The position numbers and the translations under genes were made by a program. Below are positions 47,553-56,167 of a stretch of 64,000 bases of DNA, one piece after another; positions within the stretch are counted from its first letter, which is position 1; every line of letters starts with the position of its first letter. A model generated the notes under the pieces. That model was not told where the DNA came from. It saw only the letters and a program-made list of their open reading frames with translations, and searched no databases. Origin of the DNA: Nafulsella turpanensis ZLM-10 (lineage in GTDB: Bacteria > Bacteroidota > Bacteroidia > Cytophagales > Cyclobacteriaceae); the NCBI RefSeq assembly GCF_000346615.1, contig NZ_ANNU01000017.1, forward strand, positions 62,001 through 126,000. The letters are read 5' to 3'.

Positions 47553-48563
47553 TTATACTTCACGATCCATCAGGGCTTCTCTTGCTTTAAAAGTCTTCAT
47601 CAGAAAGTAAAGAGCAGGCAATATGAGCAGGGACCCAACAATTAAGGCGAGTGCCAGCTGCCGAATAGTTGGAAAAGGTGCTGCCGTATCGAGTAAGCCC
47701 AGATAGGAACCATCTGCATAGCGGATTACCACCGGGTATTGCACCCAAAACCAGGCTCCGAGTATAGCAGTAGCCTGAAAGCCTGCCAGGAATCGGGGTA
47801 ATATAAGCTGCTCCCGCAGAAGACTCCACCACAATACAGGCAAAGACAGGGTGGCCAGCACCATGGCTACGATGGCAGGTGTAGACTGCAGGAACTGTGT
47901 AGCCAATGAATAACCGCTGACTTCGGCCGAAAGAAAAACAAAGCCTCCTGCTACCACAGTAGCTAAATTGGCATTCCTTGCCATCCGCAGGAAGTGTTTT
48001 CTGATTACTTGATCTTCCGCTTCGCCAATCAGGTATACGGCTGCCAGAAAGGCAAAAAGGCAGCAGGTAAAAATCCCCAGCACAAAACAGAACCAGTTAA
48101 GCCAGGGCGCCATAAAGGCATCATAAAAGGAGCCAGGCTCCAGCGGAATTTTTCCCAAGATGAGAGCCCCCATAATTACCCCCAGGAAGAAGGGAGAAAT
48201 TACACTGGAAAGCTTAAAGATAAAGGAATAATAGTTTTGCGAGCGGTCGATTACTGCATCGTAATGCCGGAATGTAAAAGCAGTACCTCTTAAAACGATT
48301 CCCAACAGCAGCACCACCAGAGGAATATGCAGGTAGAGCGAAACCTGGGCATAAATAAGTGGAAAACCCATAAAAAGAATGACCACTACGAGTATGAGCC
48401 AAATATGGTTCGCTTCCCACACCGGTGCAATAGCATGTGTAATCGTTTTTCTGGTTTTATTTCCAGCAAAAATTTCAATGATACCTGCCCCAAAGTCGGC
48501 TCCACCGAAGAGGACGTAGGCCAGCAGAGAAAGTGCTAAAAAAAGAATGACGAAAAATAGCAT
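47553..48563 (-). CDS. cydB: Cytochrome bd oxidase subunit II
   Basis: A 336-residue subunit with eight or nine membrane helices. The start 'FVILFLALSLLAYVLFGGADFGAGI' and 'VWEANHIWLILVVVILFMGFP' are the family hallmarks. The second subunit of the quinol oxidase that reduces oxygen to water, it structurally supports haem-bearing CydA. It begins 1 base after cydA, and the pair are co-transcribed. No cydX is evident. Confidence 0.96.
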   Translation of the reverse strand: MLFFVILFLALSLLAYVLFGGADFGAGIIEIFAGNKTRKTITHAIAPVWEANHIWLILVVVILFMGFPLIYAQVSLYLHIPLVVLLLGIVLRGTAFTFRHYDAVIDRSQNYYSFIFKLSSVISPFFLGVIMGALILGKIPLEPGSFYDAFMAPWLNWFCFVLGIFTCCLFAFLAAVYLIGEAEDQVIRKHFLRMARNANLATVVAGGFVFLSAEVSGYSLATQFLQSTPAIVAMVLATLSLPVLWWSLLREQLILPRFLAGFQATAILGAWFWVQYPVVIRYADGSYLGLLDTAAPFPTIRQLALALIVGSLLILPALYFLMKTFKAREALMDREV

Positions 48564-48564
48564 A

Positions 48565-49902
48565 CTATTTATTTTTTGTCAGATACTCCGCTTTCACAGA
48601 AGGGTACTTTTCTGGCAGGGTAGCAATTTGCCGCCGCATCAGCCACACCAATATAAAGCTTAGCAGGAGATACACCACAGTAAACAAATAAAATGGCACC
48701 TCCAGCCCCGGCATAGGCGAAACTGCTTCGCTGGTTCGCATAATCCCGTAGATAATCCATGGCTGCCGCCCTACCTCTGTAACTGTCCAGCCGGCTTCCA
48801 CAGCGATAAAACCCAGGGGAGTCGCCAGTGCCACCAGCCATAAAAACCAGCGCCGGTTAATTAAATGTTTCCAGCGCCAGCTGAACAACAGAAATAGAAA
48901 ACCAATCAGGGCCATCAGCATTCCAGTTATCACCATTACCTGGAAGGCAAGATGGGTAATCAGGACGGGGGGCTCCTCATCGTCAGGAATAGCATCAAGT
49001 CCTATAACAGGTGCGTCAAAATCGCCATGAGCAAGAAAGCTCAGCATTCCCGGTAGGTGGATGGCATAGTTAACAGTCTTTTTCTCTTCATCCGGAATAC
49101 CCCCGAGTATAAGTGCTGCAGGTTGTGTCGTTTCGAAGTGGGCTTCCATGGCCGCAAACTTTGCCGGTTGGCGTTCTGCCACATCCTTAGCCGCAATGTC
49201 TCCACTCAGCGGTTGCAGTATGGCAGAGACAGCTCCCACAGTAAGGGCAATTTGCATGGCTTTTTTATGGAAAAGGCTGCCAGGCCGGCGCAGGAGTAAA
49301 AAGGCATGTAAACCAGCCACGGCAAAACCCGTGGCCACAAAGGCCGCAATAGTCATATGAAGCGCCTGAGAAAACCAGGCATCGTTAAACATCGCCGCCA
49401 CCGGATCGATATTATAGGCTTTGCCGTTAATCCAGTCGAAACCGGCGGGGGCATTCATCCAGGCATTGGCGGCCACCACAAAAATACCGGAAGCCACTCC
49501 GGAAATTCCTACGACTACTCCCGCTCCCCAGTGTACCCATGGGTGCAGCTTATCCCAGCCATACAGAAAGAGCCCTAGTGCAATGGCTTCAATAAAAAAA
49601 GCAGTGCCTTCCCAGCTAAATGGCATACCAAATATAGGACCGGCATGCGCCATAAACGTTGGCCAAAGCAAACCTAACTCAAAAGAAAGAACAGTGCCTG
49701 AAACAGCCCCAACTGCAAAAAAAATAGCTACGCCAACAGACCAGGCTTTTGTAAGGTCCTTGTACAGCTGCTTACCTGTTTTTAAATATTTAAAGCCGGA
49801 AATAGCCATTAGAAAAGGCATGGCCATACCAATACAGGAAAAAATAATGTGAAAGCCGAGCGAAACCGCCATTTGCAGACGTGCAGCCAGTAGATCCTCC
49901 AT
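48565..49902 (-). CDS. cydA: Cytochrome bd oxidase subunit I
   Basis: A 445-residue haem-containing subunit of cytochrome bd quinol oxidase. Early 'SLGFHIIFSCIGMAMPFLM' gives the haem ligand His18; 'MPFSWEGTAFFIEAIALGLFLYGW', 'LHMTIAAFVATGFAV' and 'GRQPWIIYGIMRTSEAVSP' are diagnostic. The quinol loop is short, so it is a short-Q-loop (CIO-like) type rather than the E. coli type. Located in the inner membrane. It supports respiration at low oxygen. Confidence 0.96.
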   Translation of the reverse strand: MEDLLAARLQMAVSLGFHIIFSCIGMAMPFLMAISGFKYLKTGKQLYKDLTKAWSVGVAIFFAVGAVSGTVLSFELGLLWPTFMAHAGPIFGMPFSWEGTAFFIEAIALGLFLYGWDKLHPWVHWGAGVVVGISGVASGIFVVAANAWMNAPAGFDWINGKAYNIDPVAAMFNDAWFSQALHMTIAAFVATGFAVAGLHAFLLLRRPGSLFHKKAMQIALTVGAVSAILQPLSGDIAAKDVAERQPAKFAAMEAHFETTQPAALILGGIPDEEKKTVNYAIHLPGMLSFLAHGDFDAPVIGLDAIPDDEEPPVLITHLAFQVMVITGMLMALIGFLFLLFSWRWKHLINRRWFLWLVALATPLGFIAVEAGWTVTEVGRQPWIIYGIMRTSEAVSPMPGLEVPFYLFTVVYLLLSFILVWLMRRQIATLPEKYPSVKAEYLTKNK

Positions 49903-50118
49903 TATCGTGAGGTTAAAAATTTGGTAAATGTTAAAGGAATTGCCCTTCTTTTTACCTTTTAAAGGTACAAGCCAGCGCTGATTTTACCCACACATTTAAG
50001 CGAAAGTTTGGAAGAAAAGATTTACCAGAGAAGAGAGAAGAAAAACGCTGGCTTATAAGGGATAATAAGTTATTGAAAGAGGCCGGAACTGAATGCTTCT
50101 GCTACTTTCCCCTCAAAT

Positions 50119-50388
50119 TCACTGCCTGATTTCAAAACCACCCGAAGCTTTTGGCTCAATTTCTTCATGTACTACCTCATTTACGATAGCCGCTCCGGGT
50201 CCCTGCCTGCACCACTCCAGCAGTTTATCCAGCTTCAGCTCCTCGCCTTCTGCTTCAATAAGAACCGAGCCGTCCTCTTCATTGGCCACCCATCCATTCA
50301 GTCCCAGTTCTTTTGCCATTGCCTGAGTGCTGGCACGGTAAAAAACTCCTTGCACCTTGCCTTTTACTTTAATCCGGTATCGTATCAT
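50119..50388 (-). CDS. acyP: Acylphosphatase
   Basis: An 89-residue acylphosphatase that hydrolyses acyl phosphates such as carbamoyl phosphate. The catalytic motif 'GKVQGVFYRAS' gives Arg18, and 'GWVANEEDGSV' gives Asn36. The length is typical. Its start overlaps the deoC stop by 4 bases, so the two are co-translated. Confidence 0.94.
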   Translation of the reverse strand: MIRYRIKVKGKVQGVFYRASTQAMAKELGLNGWVANEEDGSVLIEAEGEELKLDKLLEWCRQGPGAAIVNEVVHEEIEPKASGGFEIRQ

Positions 50389-51041
50389 AGTTCTGCCTGT
50401 TTCATTATTTCTGTTCCGGAGGATGTGCCGATCCGATCTGCACCGGCTTCGATTAGAGCCACTGCCTGCTCATAGCTTTTAATTCCTCCCGAGGCTTTTA
50501 TGCCAACATTGCTGGGTAAGATTTCCCGCATCCGGCGAATTACTTCCACTTTTGCCCCTTCGGGGGCAAATCCTGTACTGGTTTTAACGAAATCGACCCC
50601 GGCATCGGCACACCAGCGGCAGGCCAGTTCCAGTTCCTGTTCATTCAGGTAGGCTGTTTCAATAATAACTTTTAAGATCCGCTCCTGTTCATGCACCAGT
50701 TTGGCACATTTTGCAAACTCTACCTTTACCCAGGGCATTTGTGCCTTTAGAGCCGAAATGTTCATTACCAAATCAATTTCATCAGCACCATCGCGCAGGG
50801 CCACTTTTATCTCCTCTACTTTGGTTTCCGTCATATGGTAACCCAGTGGAAAACCAGCCACTGTTACCAGTTGAACATCGCTTTCGCCCAGATCGCGCCG
50901 CACCTTCTTTACCCAAAAAGGAGGCACACAAATTCCCTTAAACTGATGCTCCACGGCCTCTGCAGTAAGCTGTTCTATGGCATAAGCATCTACGGTTGTC
51001 TTGAGATTCGTATGCTCAATATAGCGTTGTAAATTTTTCAT
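50385..51041 (-). CDS. deoC: Deoxyribose-phosphate aldolase
   Basis: A 218-residue class I aldolase that splits 2-deoxyribose 5-phosphate into glyceraldehyde 3-phosphate and acetaldehyde, used in deoxynucleoside breakdown. The Schiff-base Lys is K153 in 'VDFVKTSTGF'; the second Lys is in 'GIKASGGIKS' (about 182), and Asp90 is in 'DEIDLVMN'. Its stop overlaps the acylphosphatase start. The length fits the family. Confidence 0.95.
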   Translation of the reverse strand: MKNLQRYIEHTNLKTTVDAYAIEQLTAEAVEHQFKGICVPPFWVKKVRRDLGESDVQLVTVAGFPLGYHMTETKVEEIKVALRDGADEIDLVMNISALKAQMPWVKVEFAKCAKLVHEQERILKVIIETAYLNEQELELACRWCADAGVDFVKTSTGFAPEGAKVEVIRRMREILPSNVGIKASGGIKSYEQAVALIEAGADRIGTSSGTEIMKQAEL

Positions 51042-51107
51042 GAATAAGGACAGAAAATATAGAAAAGCTAAACAAGTTAGGCAGATTTATAAAAGTTCAA
51101 AACAAAA

Positions 51108-51134
51108 AAGCAGTACAACCAACGGGTACTGCTT
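51108..51134 (-). terminator. Terminator after the small lipoprotein gene
   Basis: Stem AAGCAGTAC/GTACTGCTT with T-run on the minus strand, about 30 bases past the stop of the lipoprotein gene at 51163. Confidence 0.82.
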
Positions 51135-51162
51135 CTAATTAACACGAAAATGGATAAGAGGT

Positions 51163-51573
51163 TTAATGGACGATACCGCATTCTTTGCAGAACTTACGCT
51201 TGCCGACAGGTCTCTTTTTGGGCTTCTTTTTATGACCGAAGTAGCTAAAATCTGAATACTGTGGCTTCTCCGCCATTTTGGCTTCTTTTTCATATCGCTC
51301 TGCATTGGCTTCCATCCTGGCTTCATACTCTTTTACTAAATCTGCATGAGTTTTGCCTTTTACTCCGCGCCTACCCCCTTTGCTATTGCTCTGCTCCTTT
51401 ATAATAGCAGCCGTATTATTACTACCGCTCTCACCCGGTGTGCGGGAAGAGGGGGCTGCCTGCCCATAAGAAGAAGCTCCATGGTTCAGGGCGGGCTTTT
51501 TGCTAGAGGCACAGCCCGCCAGCAGAAACACTAATCCGAAAAGGAGAGAAAAGGAATAATTAGAAAATTTCAT
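51163..51573 (-). CDS. Basic small lipoprotein of unknown function
   Basis: A 136-residue lipoprotein; the ATG at 51573 is preferred (an in-frame GTG lies two codons upstream), beginning a signal with lipobox 'LLAGC' (Cys21). The mature part is Ser/Asn-rich, then basic ('GKRKFCKECGIVH' at the C-terminus), the terminal 'C..CGIVH' looking like a half zinc-ribbon. No family recognised. Located between deoC and the DUF1232 gene with terminators on both sides. Confidence 0.65.
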   Translation of the reverse strand: MKFSNYSFSLLFGLVFLLAGCASSKKPALNHGASSYGQAAPSSRTPGESGSNNTAAIIKEQSNSKGGRRGVKGKTHADLVKEYEARMEANAERYEKEAKMAEKPQYSDFSYFGHKKKPKKRPVGKRKFCKECGIVH

Positions 51574-51712
51574 ATACACTGGTTTAAATACACCTGTTTA
51601 TCTATTAACTCTGTTCCTTCAGGAAAATTGCAAAGGCTGCTGAATAGTTCACTCGCAGGTGGTTTCCAGAAAAACGATTGACCTTCACCAACTTCAAGGA
51701 TAAACAAAAGCA

Positions 51713-51747
51713 AAAAAAATCCACCGACAAAAGCCGGTGGATTTTTT
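51713..51747 (-). terminator. Terminator after the DUF1232 gene
   Basis: Stem AATCCACCG/CGGTGGATT with loop of about 8 bases and A-run at 51713-51719, becoming a T-run on the minus strand, about 25 bases past the stop. Confidence 0.82.
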
Positions 51748-51770
51748 AAAGAATGGTGGTTTCTTATAAT

Positions 51771-53102
51771 TTATTTATTCGAGCTATTCGAACCCGAATT
51801 TCCTGAGGAGGAACCGGTACCGCCTGTGCTACGGTTAGCGCTACCTCCGCCGGAAGAAGAACTCTTATCGGAACTGGAACCTGTGCTGCCTGTAGCTCCG
51901 CTACCGCTACTCCCTTTGGTTGAATTACTGCTGTTGCTATCACTCTTAGAGCTGGTAGAGCCAGCGCCTGTGTTGCCTGTGTTGCTGGTGGAACTTACGT
52001 TGCTTCCACTACCTCCCGTACTTCCAGTCGCGGCACTTTCCTTTTGTGTACCAGTACCGCCAGTGCTGGCAGCTGCCGTGGCGGCCTGACTGTTCGTGCT
52101 GCTGCTGGCGCTGCGGGCAGCGGTGCTTCCCGGAGTAGCATCACGGTCGGCTGCCGGTGTAGTAGACTTGGTACTTCCGGAAGAGGACTTTTGCTGCTCC
52201 ATCTTTTCACGACGACGCTCATTCGCTTCTTCCCAGTCCACAAACTGCTGCAGATCGTCTTTTACAGAGCTGTAAACCCATGCAAGGATGGCAAGGTCAT
52301 CTGTTATACCTATAATCGGAATAAAGTCAGGAACAAGGTCTGCAACTGAAACAAAGTAAACCACCGCCGCAATAATTTTTACGATGGACGTGTACGGAAA
52401 CTCACGGTAATGTCCGTTGGCATAGGCTTTCATCAGGCGACGCATAGTATCTACTTGCTCGCGGGCATCGTCCTTCATTGCTTTGCGGGCATCTCCATCC
52501 TGCAGTTTCGAATAAAGTTGCTGCCCTAAAGACAAGATAAGGTCTTTTTTAGCTACAATAATTAAGGCAACGGCAATAAAGCGCTTAAAGCCTCCTCCTT
52601 TTCCTAAGTGGTGCTTGTCCTTTTCATTCCGAAGGGCCATTTTTTTCTTAGGCTCAAGCCGGTTACGGCCGGCCAGGAAAGTAGCTGCAATCGCCTGCAT
52701 TAAATTAGCACCACGGAGTCGGAGTTCTTCTTTACGGGCATTCGCCATTCCTTTGAACTCCCCCAGCCGCTTATTGGCTAATTTACGAGCCTCCGCATAG
52801 TTTTTTTCTAAGTCACGGCGCGTTTGGTTAATTTTCTTTTCTGCATCTTTACGAGAATAGGCATATAGTTTTTCAGCCTCCTTCGTGGAATTTCGCAGCG
52901 TACTATCTAACTGCGTGCGGGCTTTCCCATACTTCTTATCAAGCCTTTTGCTTGCAACCTTTAGTCGTTTGGTAGCATCGGTGCGGGTTCCTTCCCACTG
53001 CTTGCCCACCTCTGCACTGGTTTCAGCAATTAGCTTATCTAAAATATCCTGTGTTTCGTGTAACGAATTCTTCAGTTGTTCTAAATTACGATCTCTCTTC
53101 AT
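51771..53102 (-). CDS. DUF1232 (YkvA-like) protein with coiled coil and Ser/Gly tail
   Basis: A 443-residue protein in three parts. Residues 1-160 form a charged coiled coil of heptad-like repeats ('RKDAEKKINQTRRDLEKNYA'). Residues about 165-285 carry two short hydrophobic segments and the DUF1232 domain ('KIIAAVVYFVSVADLVPDFIP', 'ITDDLAILAWVYSSVKDDLQ'), which is short and membrane-embedded in YkvA. The last 150 residues are Ser/Gly/Thr-only low complexity with a few charged residues. It is an odd architecture; family function is unknown. It is a single gene. Confidence 0.7.
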   Translation of the reverse strand: MKRDRNLEQLKNSLHETQDILDKLIAETSAEVGKQWEGTRTDATKRLKVASKRLDKKYGKARTQLDSTLRNSTKEAEKLYAYSRKDAEKKINQTRRDLEKNYAEARKLANKRLGEFKGMANARKEELRLRGANLMQAIAATFLAGRNRLEPKKKMALRNEKDKHHLGKGGGFKRFIAVALIIVAKKDLILSLGQQLYSKLQDGDARKAMKDDAREQVDTMRRLMKAYANGHYREFPYTSIVKIIAAVVYFVSVADLVPDFIPIIGITDDLAILAWVYSSVKDDLQQFVDWEEANERRREKMEQQKSSSGSTKSTTPAADRDATPGSTAARSASSSTNSQAATAAASTGGTGTQKESAATGSTGGSGSNVSSTSNTGNTGAGSTSSKSDSNSSNSTKGSSGSGATGSTGSSSDKSSSSGGGSANRSTGGTGSSSGNSGSNSSNK

Positions 53103-53844
53103 ATCAAAAAATGTTTATTGGAACCGATTAAAAATACCTGCCAGCAGTTCCGGCTTCCATGGCAAAAAATTACGGAAGAATGGCAGTAAACACCCGGACC
53201 TCGGGCTACTCCTATCAACTGACTTTTCGTCAAAAAGTTTTAATTTTTTGACGCTGAATTCCATGAAAACCTGTCCCTGCTAAACTATTTCCTTTATTTG
53301 TATATTAAGACGAATACTACCTTATTAGGTTTTAATTCGTTTTTGCATTTTTCAACATTCATTATTTGGCCCGCATTAAACTTTCAAAAGTTCCTCATTG
53401 CCCCTCTACAAAGAAGAATAATTGCTAAAGTTGGTGCACCCTCTCCTCCCTTTAATGGCTCTTTATTTTTGATAAAAAAGTGCGAAAATGGATTACAGCA
53501 AATGCTACATCTGAAAAAAATCTGATTTTACTTGTGTGGAATACCTAATTAATTGTACTTTGCCATTGCCCGTGTTTCGAAACATTTTCGAAACATTATT
53601 TCAGATAATGAAAAACAGGCTAGGGCACTGATTTTTAGTCAGAAGCAATATTTTCCTTTCCAGGAAGCAGGAAATTTTTTTCACAATTTTCCTGACAGGC
53701 CTTAATTTTTAATTAAAGGCCAGGAAAAAAAGACTCTATTTTTCATTAGAGTGGCAACCCTGTATTTGTTTTTGAATTATCTGGCTTCATAGTACTTCTT
53801 AAACCTGCTTTGTCAGGCTATTTTTCTAATTAAACCTGAAAAAG
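53103..53844. other. Long AT-rich intergenic region with TTTCGAAACAT repeats
   Basis: About 740 bases without a supported gene on either strand. The clear structure is a tandem repeat of TTTCGAAACAT (53575-53585 and 53586-53596); its first unit, with flanks, forms the perfect 12-bp palindrome TGTTTCGAAACA (53573-53584). It lies about 250 bases before the gene at 53845 and could be an operator. A hairpin of GGCC/GGCC arms lies around 53698-53722. Confidence 0.4.
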
Positions 53845-54378
53845 ATGAATGAGCACCCTCACCGCTGGCTTAAATCATTTTCTTTATCTGCTTTGACCTC
53901 TTACTGCCTGCAGCACACTTCCACTGTTTTTGAATACGCTAAAAAAGGCCTCGGAGGAGAATATATCAGGCAAATGGCAAGGCAATATGCCCATCAGCAC
54001 CACCTTCAACTACCACCAGAGAAAAGCCTGAATATGGATTATACCGCTCGCTATGAAGGCTTTGAAGCTTTATTCATTCAGGCCTGGCCCTGCCTTCTGT
54101 TAAGCCTGCCCCCGGTATACCTGGCAGCCGTAAGAATAGAAAACCAGTCTCTCTGTCGTGTTTTCAGGATGAACAGTATGGAGCCAGGGCAGCTTTACCT
54201 GAATGAACTTACAGCAGAAGAACGTGACGGAAGGCTTATAAATGTACCAACTTATAAGGACGCTTCAGCTCTTATTTTCTCCTACACATTAGGCACACCG
54301 TGCTTTACAAACAGAGCAGTAAAAGAGAGCTGGATGGCACAGGAAGCGATTCCAAGGCAACAGTCAGTCATTCATTGA
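53845..54378 (+). CDS. Hypothetical protein flanking the integration site
   Basis: A 177-residue protein without recognisable domain, signal peptide or membrane helix. It contains two clusters of His/Tyr ('QYAHQHHLQLPPE'), then a hydrophobic strand 'LLLSLPPVYLAAVRI', then 'YTLGTPCFTNRAVKESW'. It is the last chromosomal gene before the split tRNA fragment. The composition is ordinary for the core genome. I do not recognise it. Confidence 0.45.
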   Translation: MNEHPHRWLKSFSLSALTSYCLQHTSTVFEYAKKGLGGEYIRQMARQYAHQHHLQLPPEKSLNMDYTARYEGFEALFIQAWPCLLLSLPPVYLAAVRIENQSLCRVFRMNSMEPGQLYLNELTAEERDGRLINVPTYKDASALIFSYTLGTPCFTNRAVKESWMAQEAIPRQQSVIH

Positions 54379-54520
54379 CCCTTTTATGTTATGACCATCA
54401 GCCCAGGTTTAATTTATCCTGATCTATTTTCCCCGTATACAGAAGTTGAATAGCTAAAAAGTGTTGTAATTATTTTCTCTCCTTGTTGTGTTGAGCAAGA
54501 AAAACACAAAATAAGTTATA

Positions 54521-54550
54521 AAAAAAGCCCCTCAGAATTAACTGAGGGGC
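54521..54550 (-). terminator. Host tRNA terminator
   Basis: A 9-bp stem GCCCCTCAG/CTGAGGGGC with a 6-nt loop (54527-54535 with 54542-54550), followed on the minus strand by a T-run (54521-54526). It directly follows the tRNA 3' fragment at 54557-54574, so it is taken as the original terminator of the target tRNA. Confidence 0.88.
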
Positions 54551-54556
54551 CTTCTT

Positions 54557-54574
54557 AGTAGCGGGAGCAGGACT
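54557..54574 (-). other. tRNA 3'-end fragment, left attachment site
   Basis: On the minus strand this reads AGTCCTGCTCCCGCTACT, the T-arm and acceptor 3' strand of a tRNA, with no tRNA body next to it. From memory of Bacteroidota tRNAs, the ending resembles initiator Met tRNA; only this part is certain. The intact tRNA should lie at the other end of the element, beyond the window. This is the classic mark of tRNA-targeted integration by a tyrosine recombinase. Confidence 0.75.
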
Positions 54575-54685
54575 ATTAATTAGCTATCACATTAATCAAT
54601 GTTTGTTGATTTATTAGTCATAACATGCTTTTAAGTAAGATTAGGCTAAAATGAGATAATACTTTTTCTACTAAAATCTAAAATT

Positions 54686-54745
54686 TGTTTCCGAATTGTT
54701 TCCGAATGTTTCCGGCAGGTGGTATCTTGTATAAAAATCGGAAAC
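54686..54745. repeat. Tandem 11-bp repeats and inverted copy before integrase
   Basis: TGTTTCCGAAT occurs twice in tandem (54686-54696, 54697-54707) with a third partial copy (54707-54715), and an inverted CGGAAAC at 54739-54745 lies just before the integrase ATG at 54749. The pattern suggests binding sites for a recombination directionality factor, a repressor or the integrase arm domain. Confidence 0.5.
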
Positions 54746-54748
54746 ACT

Positions 54749-56137
54749 ATGGCTACCTTTCATTTCTACCTCGACAAACCATTTATCGAAAGCCCTGAAG
54801 CTAAAGAACAGATTAAAGCTTTAAAGAAGCAGAAAAAGGAAATTCCTGTTTCCCTTTTATCAGACAGCGAAACAGCTATCTATTTATATGTCATAGTAGA
54901 CCGGAAAACAATTAAGCTCCGCACTCAGGAAAGGATTCTGCCTAAACATTGGAATTTCAACCAGCAAACTGTAAGGAAGAACCATTCCGATTCTGCAAAC
55001 TTCAATATCCGGCTAAGAGATTTTAAAGATAAGATTGTTAACCTCCATGCTGAACACATGAAAACGGCTGATAATCCTACTCTCGCCAGTATCAGAAAAG
55101 CACTACAGAACCACAATGCAGAAAAGAACATAGCTCAAAGGGAAAACACCTTCTTAGAAATATACGATGCCTTCTTAGCCTTCCAGACTGCTAATTTAAA
55201 GGCTTTAACTATCAAGAAGTACAACACACTTAAAAAGCATTTGATAGGCTTTGAATCCCATCTCCAAAAAAGCAGCAACCAAAGATTTTTAAACCATAGC
55301 TCAGATAATAACTCCATTGAATTTGCAGCCATTGATAAGGACTTCATTTTGGAGTTTAAACGCTACCTCGCTAATGAAAAGGGCCACCTAAACGATACTA
55401 TGGTTAAGTACATGGAGTGCCTGAAATACTTCCTTAACTGGTCTTTTGACAGGGGAGCGCATAAGAATGAAATATTTAAGGATATTGATGTTAAGCGCAC
55501 CAAAGACAAAAACGATAAGATTTATTTAACCTCTGAAGAGTTCTATAAAATATATGATCTTGATTTAAGCGAAACCCCAGGCTTAGAACTTGCTAAAGAT
55601 ATGTTCTGCTTTCAAACTCTTACAGGTCAACGAGTTTCGGACATTCAAAATATCAAATGGAGTGACATTGCCACTACTGAGGACGGTAAAGAGTGGAGGC
55701 TATATCAAATAAAAGGCTCAAAGGAAAAGAAAATAAACGTTCCTCTTTTTGATGATGCTATTACCATCCTAAACAAGCACGCTTCCAGAGGTACTACAGG
55801 CAAGATATTTCCTTACATTTCAAACCCAACTCTTAACAGATATGTAAAGGAAATCGCAGAACTGGCAGGGATTAACAGCGAGGTAAAGATTAGAAGAAAC
55901 TCCCTTAACACCACAAAGGAGCGCACCGGATTTAAATATGAGTTTGTCACCACTCACACCGCTAGGGTAACATTCGTTACTATTTCACTTGAAAAAGGGA
56001 TGCGCCCCGAAACAGTAATGGCTATTACAGGCCATGAAGATTACAAAACAATGAAGATATACCAGCAGCTAATTGACAAGGTAAAGAATCAGGAAGCTAA
56101 GGCTGTTTGGAATCGCCCTAATATGAAGATTGCTTAA
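54749..56137 (+). CDS. Tyrosine recombinase / phage-type integrase
   Basis: A 462-residue site-specific recombinase. The ATG at 54749 is preferred to an in-frame GTG at 54719. Layout: an N-terminal arm-binding domain (about 1-110), a SAM-like core-binding domain (about 125-240) and the catalytic domain (about 255-445). The catalytic set is complete: R295 in 'LTGQRVSDIQ', H403 and R406 in 'TTHTARVTF', H429 in 'GHEDYKTM' and nucleophile Y438 in 'MKIYQQL'. It sits next to the tRNA-derived attachment site, so it is the enzyme of this element. Family members are common in Bacteroidota integrative elements. Confidence 0.93.
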   Translation: MATFHFYLDKPFIESPEAKEQIKALKKQKKEIPVSLLSDSETAIYLYVIVDRKTIKLRTQERILPKHWNFNQQTVRKNHSDSANFNIRLRDFKDKIVNLHAEHMKTADNPTLASIRKALQNHNAEKNIAQRENTFLEIYDAFLAFQTANLKALTIKKYNTLKKHLIGFESHLQKSSNQRFLNHSSDNNSIEFAAIDKDFILEFKRYLANEKGHLNDTMVKYMECLKYFLNWSFDRGAHKNEIFKDIDVKRTKDKNDKIYLTSEEFYKIYDLDLSETPGLELAKDMFCFQTLTGQRVSDIQNIKWSDIATTEDGKEWRLYQIKGSKEKKINVPLFDDAITILNKHASRGTTGKIFPYISNPTLNRYVKEIAELAGINSEVKIRRNSLNTTKERTGFKYEFVTTHTARVTFVTISLEKGMRPETVMAITGHEDYKTMKIYQQLIDKVKNQEAKAVWNRPNMKIA

Positions 56138-56167
56138 TTATAAAAGCAAATACAGCTAAAAGTCACC

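Noticed and set aside
54557-54574. A complete tRNA gene at the junction
   Set aside because: Only the T-arm and acceptor 3' strand are present; there is no D-arm or anticodon arm on either side.
54521-54745. CRISPR array or iteron-type plasmid origin
   Set aside because: The 11-bp units are only two and a half copies without spacers and sit between att and the integrase, so an operator or arm site is more likely.
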